DNA of 64,000 nucleotides from Halorubellus sp. JP-L1. Its GTDB lineage: Archaea > Halobacteriota > Halobacteria > Halobacteriales > Natrialbaceae. Numbering within the stretch: the stretch's first letter is position 1; every line of letters begins with the position of its first letter. Positions 60,134-64,000 of this stretch are shown here, piece after piece. The stretch lies in assembly GCF_011440375.1 (NCBI RefSeq), contig NZ_JAAOIR010000001.1, positions 558,001 through 622,000 on the forward strand, read 5' to 3'. A program made the position numbers and the translations under genes. The notes below the pieces were generated by a model that had not been told where the DNA came from, did no database searches, and saw nothing but the letters and a program-made list of their open reading frames with translations.

Positions 60134-61138
60134 GTGACTACGGGCTGGCAGACCGGGAACGAGACGGCGACGGACGGCGGGTCGACGGGCAACGCGATCG
60201 CCGACTGGGTAGGCGTGGAGCTTCCGTGGTGGTTCCCGCCGGAGGCGCTCGGCTGGGCGCTCGCGGTCGTCGTCCTCGTGCTCTCGTGGTCCGTCTCGAA
60301 GCTCGCGGTACGGCTCGCGGGCCGGACGATCGCACGCCGAATCAAGCGCCCGAGCGTCACGCGAACCGTCCTGCGGCTCGTCCAGCTCGTGGTGGTGTTA
60401 CTCGGCGTCGCGGTCGCGGCGGGCCTCGTCGGGTTCCGCGCGGGCGACATCCTCCTGTCGGTGACGGTGTTCTCGGCGGTGCTCGGTATCGTGCTCGCAC
60501 CCATCGTCGGGAGCATCATCAACGGGTTCTTCGTGCTCGCCGACCAGCCGTACGAGATCGGCGACATGATCGAGCTCGCGGACCGCGGCCAGACGGGGTT
60601 CGTCGAGGACATCACCATCCGGTACACGAAGATCTTCACGCTCGACAACACGTTCATCGTCATCTCGAACGATTCGATCCGCGACCGCGACGTCATCAAC
60701 TACTCCGCGGAGGACGAGCGGACGCGACTGGAGTTGACCGTCGTCGTGACCTACGAGGGCGACCTCGACGAGGCGCGAGATCTGATGGAGTCCTCGGCAC
60801 GCGCGGTCGACGAGGTCATCACGGGCGGCCCGGACATCCGTATCGGGAGTGCGCGCTATCCGGCCGCGCCGACGTGCTACATCGACGAGTTCGGCGATCA
60901 CGGCGTCCACCTGACGCTACGCTACTGGGCGAAGCAGCCGTACAAGCTCCTGACGCTCCGGTCGAAGGTCCAGACGAACGTGTGGTCGGCGCTCTCCGAC
61001 GCGGACGTCGAGATCGCGTACCCGCACAGTCACGTCGTGTTCGACGACACCAGCGGCGAACTGAACGTCTCGCAACGCGACGAGCCGGCCGCCGGCCAGT
61101 TCCCTCGGGAGGAGTTCCCGCCCGGCGAGGAACCCTGA
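60134..61138 (+). CDS. Mechanosensitive channel, MscS family
   Basis: The protein has 334 residues from the GTG at 60134. Two N-terminal helices are followed by the pore helix region LSVTVFSAVLGIVLAPIVGSIINGFFVL and the MscS beta domain DMIELADRGQTGFVEDITIRYTKIFTLDNTFIVISNDSI. The C-terminal domain LTLRYWAKQPYKLLTLRSKV is typical. It protects cells against sudden drops in salinity. An upstream ATG in the same frame (59912) would extend into the divergent PAC2 gene and is rejected. Confidence 0.9.
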   Translation: MTTGWQTGNETATDGGSTGNAIADWVGVELPWWFPPEALGWALAVVVLVLSWSVSKLAVRLAGRTIARRIKRPSVTRTVLRLVQLVVVLLGVAVAAGLVGFRAGDILLSVTVFSAVLGIVLAPIVGSIINGFFVLADQPYEIGDMIELADRGQTGFVEDITIRYTKIFTLDNTFIVISNDSIRDRDVINYSAEDERTRLELTVVVTYEGDLDEARDLMESSARAVDEVITGGPDIRIGSARYPAAPTCYIDEFGDHGVHLTLRYWAKQPYKLLTLRSKVQTNVWSALSDADVEIAYPHSHVVFDDTSGELNVSQRDEPAAGQFPREEFPPGEEP

Positions 61139-61158
61139 GCGGCCGGATTTCCTGGACT

Positions 61159-61220
61159 ACTCGCCGGAGTCGCTACTCCTCGCGGACGCCACTCGCCGGA
61201 GTCGCTACTCCTCGCGGACG
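61159..61220 (-). repeat. 32-bp tandem duplication at the Nudix gene stop codon
   Basis: Two 30-base copies (61159-61188 and 61191-61220; core GCCGGAGTCGCTACTCCTCG) with period 32. The higher copy includes the Nudix stop codon (61205-61207); the other lies downstream. Confidence 0.92.
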
Positions 61221-61744
61221 TAGTCGACGAGTCGTCGCGTGAACGCGTCGTTGAACAGGACGTCGGGGAGGTCGAGGAACCAGTCGGCGCGCGTGATGTG
61301 CTCGTCGTCGACGCCGAGGTCGTCGCCGACGGTCGCGTCGGTCGCGGTCGCTTCGAGGAACGCGACGCGAAAGCCAGTCCACTCGTCGTCGACTGCGGCG
61401 TTCTCGATGCGGTACTCGCTGACGGCGTGCGGTCGGACGGGGTCGACGGCGACGCCAGTCTCTTCGCAGACCTCGCGGACGAGTCCGTCGACGAGCGACT
61501 CGTCGCGCTCGAGCGTGCCGCCGGGGAGCAGCCACACGTCGTCGTCGGCGTCGTACGCCAGCAGGACGCGGCCCGCGTCGTCCAGGACGACGCCCGTCGC
61601 CACCCATCCCGAGCGGAACGCCTCCATGTCGGCGTACTCGCGGTACGTCTCCGCGTCGTGTGCCTCGAACTTCGACTCCTCGAGGAGGTCCCCGTGACTC
61701 TCTCGCGGGTCCGACGCTCCCGCGTACCCCTCGAACCCGGTCAT
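61205..61744 (-). CDS. Nudix hydrolase
   Basis: The protein has 179 residues from the ATG at 61744 (MTGFEGYAGASD). The Nudix box is complete (GGTLERDESLVDGLVREVCEETGV: G-x5-E-x7-REVxEExGV with Glu pairs for Mg2+). It hydrolyses a nucleoside diphosphate linked to another group; the substrate cannot be told. Its last codons and stop lie within a tandem duplication. Confidence 0.92.
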   Translation of the reverse strand: MTGFEGYAGASDPRESHGDLLEESKFEAHDAETYREYADMEAFRSGWVATGVVLDDAGRVLLAYDADDDVWLLPGGTLERDESLVDGLVREVCEETGVAVDPVRPHAVSEYRIENAAVDDEWTGFRVAFLEATATDATVGDDLGVDDEHITRADWFLDLPDVLFNDAFTRRLVDYVREE

Positions 61745-61828
61745 GCGCGACGCTTCGACCGGGTGGATACTGAACGCACCGATGCGGAGCACACGGGGAG
61801 GTACTGTCCGGCGCCGGGCGAGTGTGGT

Positions 61829-62500
61829 CTATTCGCCGGTGAGGTACGACCAGACGCGGTCGACGGCGATGGCGCTCGTGAAGTTCGCCGCGGTCTCGGC
61901 GAGCGCCGTCTCGTCGCCAGCCGGCTGGGGCTCGCCGAGGTGTGCGGCGCGGTACTGGACCTCGGCGTTCGCGGCCATGTACCACGAGAAGACGGTGGCT
62001 TCGCGGACGGTTTCGCCGACGACGACAGCGCCGTTGCCCGCCAGGAGGACCGCGAGGCCGTCGCCGAGCGCGTCAGCGAGCCGGTCGGCCTCCGCGTCGG
62101 TCGTGACGAGGTGGCCGTCGTCCGCGTCGAAGTCGTCGAAGACGGGGACGGGGTCTCGGAACGGCGTTCCGAGGCGACTCACTGGTCGGAGGTCGATGCC
62201 GGCGCTGACGAACGGCAGGACGGCGGGGGCGTGGTGGTGGACGACCGCGCCGACGTCGTCCCGGGCCGCGTAGATTCGGCGGTGGAGGGGATGTTCGTCG
62301 TGCGGGCGACCGTCGCCGCGGACGATGCGACCCGCGACGTCCATTTGGAGGAGATCCTCGCGGTCTGCGCGCGCCGGGGGGACCGCCGGCGGGAGTACGA
62401 CCTGGTCGCCGTCGCGTGCAGAGACGTGTCCGAACGCGTCCAGAATCCCGGTCTGTGAGAGGGCGCGACTGGCGCGAACGAGGTCGCGTCGGGTGGTCAC
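61829..62500 (-). CDS. Class II aldolase/adducin-family protein
   Basis: The 223-residue protein has the zinc-binding VVHHHAPAV and GHVSAR blocks with HPLHRRIY, as in FucA-type aldolases. Zinc-dependent cleavage of a sugar phosphate is likely; the sugar is unknown. The N terminus (TRRDLVRASRALSQTGI) fits the family start. Confidence 0.87.
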   Translation of the reverse strand: MTTRRDLVRASRALSQTGILDAFGHVSARDGDQVVLPPAVPPARADREDLLQMDVAGRIVRGDGRPHDEHPLHRRIYAARDDVGAVVHHHAPAVLPFVSAGIDLRPVSRLGTPFRDPVPVFDDFDADDGHLVTTDAEADRLADALGDGLAVLLAGNGAVVVGETVREATVFSWYMAANAEVQYRAAHLGEPQPAGDETALAETAANFTSAIAVDRVWSYLTGE

Positions 62501-62613
62501 GCGCGGCGGTTCGACCGGCGGGACGTTAACGCTTCCCCCGCATGTCAGCGAAGCAAAGTTCCGTGGCGATAGGCGGGGAGGGCGCGGCGACGGACCGCAT
62601 CACGCGCTCGACC

Positions 62614-63024
62614 TCAGGCGTCCGCGTGCGAGACTGTGACGACCTCGCAGTCGAGGTGCTCGCGGAGGTACGCGTCAACGTCCGGGTCGTCGAACAGTCG
62701 TCGGAGCATCCGCCGCCAGCGTCCAGCCTGCTTCGTGCCGATGACCACGACGTCTGCTGCCTCCGCAGCCGCCTCGTCGAGGATGGTCTCCTCCACGAGG
62801 AACCCCTTCCGGACGACGTAGCGCGTGTCGACGTCCACGTCGACCGCACGCTCCGCCGCAGCCTTCAGGTCCGACCGCGTCACGCTCCCACCGTCCTGGT
62901 AGAGGTTGACGTGGAGGACGGTGAGTGCCGCGTCGCGCTCCGCGGCGAGGTCGACCGCTGCCGAGAGCGTCCGCTTCGAGTGATTCGAGAGGGGATACCG
63001 GACCGGCACGAGGACGCGCGTCAT
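62614..63024 (-). CDS. Universal stress protein (UspA family)
   Basis: The 136-residue protein has the Usp alpha/beta layout: TRVLVPVRYPLSNHSKRTLSAAVDLA at the start, RDAALTVLHVNLY, and ADVVVIGTKQAGRWRRMLRRLF at the end. The ATP-binding GxxG-x9-GS motif is not clearly present, so this may be a non-ATP-binding member. Confidence 0.83.
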   Translation of the reverse strand: MTRVLVPVRYPLSNHSKRTLSAAVDLAAERDAALTVLHVNLYQDGGSVTRSDLKAAAERAVDVDVDTRYVVRKGFLVEETILDEAAAEAADVVVIGTKQAGRWRRMLRRLFDDPDVDAYLREHLDCEVVTVSHADA

Positions 63025-63081
63025 CGTCGATACGGTACGTCGGGGCGGACCTAAACCTTCGGTCTCGACCTCGCCGATCGG

Positions 63082-63471
63082 TCACGTCGACTTCGCTATT
63101 CGGCCATCGAGGACGCCCGACAGCACGATGTCGCCAGCGTCGTTCTCGCAGCGGACCTCGACTGAGACGTCGAACCGCTCCGGTCGTGCCTCGACGGTCG
63201 AGAACGTCCACGTGCACGTCACCGGCTCGCCCGTGTAGACCGGGTGGCGGAACTCGAACGTCATCGATTCGGCGAGCACGCGGAGGTCGCCCCCGATCTT
63301 CGTCGGGAGCGTCGCCGTCAACAACCCGTGTACGAGCAGTCGACCGTCCGCGTCCGGTTCCGTGTGCCGCGGTTGGGTGTCCCTGAAGACGTCCGCGAAC
63401 GCCTCGACGTCCCCCTTCGTGAACGTGCGCTCGTACGTCCGCGTCTCGCCTTCCGTCGGTCTGGACGACAT
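63082..63471 (-). CDS. MaoC-like hot-dog protein
   Basis: The 129-residue protein has the hot-dog hydratase/dehydratase wording: RTFTKGDVEAFADVFRDTQPRHTEPDADGRLLVHGLLTATLPTKIG, with the DQxxxH-like substrate loop degenerated to RDTQPRH. It could act on enoyl-CoA. It is isolated from other fatty acid genes. Confidence 0.82.
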   Translation of the reverse strand: MSSRPTEGETRTYERTFTKGDVEAFADVFRDTQPRHTEPDADGRLLVHGLLTATLPTKIGGDLRVLAESMTFEFRHPVYTGEPVTCTWTFSTVEARPERFDVSVEVRCENDAGDIVLSGVLDGRIAKST

Positions 63472-63556
63472 CAGGTCGTGCTTCGGCGCGTTCGCTCATC
63501 AACCCACGGCCAGTCCCGTCCCGACCGCCGTCACGGGGGCATCGAACACCGAACTT

Positions 63557-64000
63557 ATGCCGAGCCCGTCGCAACGGCCGTCCGACAGCATGGTCCCCGA
63601 CAGTTCCCTCCCCGACGTGTCGCTCCCCGACCCCTCCTCGTGGAGCCGACGCCGATTCCTCGCCGCACTCTGCGGCCTCGGCGCCGGCGGCACGGTCGCC
63701 GTCGGTGCGACGGCACCGACCGCGCTCCCCGACGCCCTGACCGACGAGGCGACGAAGCACTACCCGACGCCGCCAGAGGTGGCCGCGCACTGGGAACCGA
63801 CCGTAACGGAAGCGCACGCCCGCAGCGTGATCGAGCGTCTCGCCGACGTCGCGGCCAGCGCCGAAGCGCTCTGGCCGGAGGTAGAGACGGACCGGCACAA
63901 CACCGGCGCGGGCGGCTGGCTGGAGACCGCTCGCGAGGAACTAGAGGACGGGAACTACAACGACGCGCTGTTCGACGCGACGTACGGCCTCCAGTTCGCC
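63557..64000 (+). CDS. Tat-exported protein, 5' part only
   Basis: The frame runs off the right edge. It starts MPSPSQRPSDSM (a later start at 63590 is possible) and has a twin-arginine signal WSRRRFLAALCGLGAGG near residues 30-48. After the signal the sequence is helical and acidic (WEPTVTEAHARSVIERLADVAASAEALW, YNDALFDATYGLQFA). Family not recognised in the visible 148 residues. Confidence 0.75.
   Translation, partial: MPSPSQRPSDSMVPDSSLPDVSLPDPSSWSRRRFLAALCGLGAGGTVAVGATAPTALPDALTDEATKHYPTPPEVAAHWEPTVTEAHARSVIERLADVAASAEALWPEVETDRHNTGAGGWLETAREELEDGNYNDALFDATYGLQFA

Overview
The window is chromosomal DNA from a halophilic archaeon (class Halobacteria). The base composition is GC-rich and the predicted proteins are strongly acidic. 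Marker families agree: a CetZ tubulin-like protein, GatE, archaeal MptE, archease/RtcB, archaeal 20S proteasome subunits, haloarchaeal DUF families (5305, 7344, 2270, 5793) and leaderless promoters with a TATA box about 27 bases upstream of the start codon. Nothing here fixes the genus. No CRISPR array, rRNA, transposase or integrase gene was seen.

Layout. 1-3.8 kb is a secretion locus: DUF5305 protein, ER-type signal peptidase, a Tat-type TasA/DUF1102-like secreted protein, and opposite them a DUF7344 regulator joined to a second small secreted protein. 3.8-4.2 kb holds tRNA-Ser(UGA) with an array of partial tRNA copies behind it. 4.3-10.2 kb has a DUF2064-like enzyme, a UDG-fold Fe-S protein, a stand-alone H-NOX sensor, Mrp and membrane proteins. 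10.4-12.1 kb is a proteasome beta-alpha operon behind a palindromic TATA element. 12.1-24.6 kb mixes housekeeping genes (fumC, gatE, a SPOUT methyltransferase, folP) with three related beta-propeller lipoproteins. 24.7-34.7 kb holds mptE, a GlcD-like oxidase, cetZ, a TPP enzyme, a sensor kinase with worn catalytic motifs, and an F420/SDR pair. 34.8-40.6 kb has an ABC exporter, a complete hybrid sensor kinase, an acyl-CoA dehydrogenase and an acetyltransferase. 40.9-45.4 kb is DUF502-archease-DoxX-RtcB, the RNA ligase and its activator. 45.5-51.3 kb includes a probable CTAG-type DNA methyltransferase, a methyltransferase whose frame appears shifted, an acyl hydrolase and two lipoproteins. 51.3-51.6 kb is tRNA-Gly(UCC) with a second partial-tRNA array. 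The rest holds a type IV pilus ATPase and membrane platform, MscS-type proteins, a PAC2 protein, Nudix, class II aldolase, UspA and MaoC proteins, and the start of a Tat substrate.

The most unusual material is non-coding. (1) Both tRNA genes are followed by tandem units that repeat their own acceptor/T-arm 3' end, share a common core across the two loci, and are separated by hairpins whose arms differ in sequence but keep pairing. (2) Four genes end in short tandem duplications that include the stop codon and continue downstream. (3) Several conserved proteins (PsmA, archease, an acetyltransferase, the pilus platform protein, the DUF502 protein) carry in-frame acidic tandem repeats, with 30-bp and 57-bp periods recurring. 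Together these suggest a genome where short tandem duplication is frequent and tolerated in loops, tails and gene ends.
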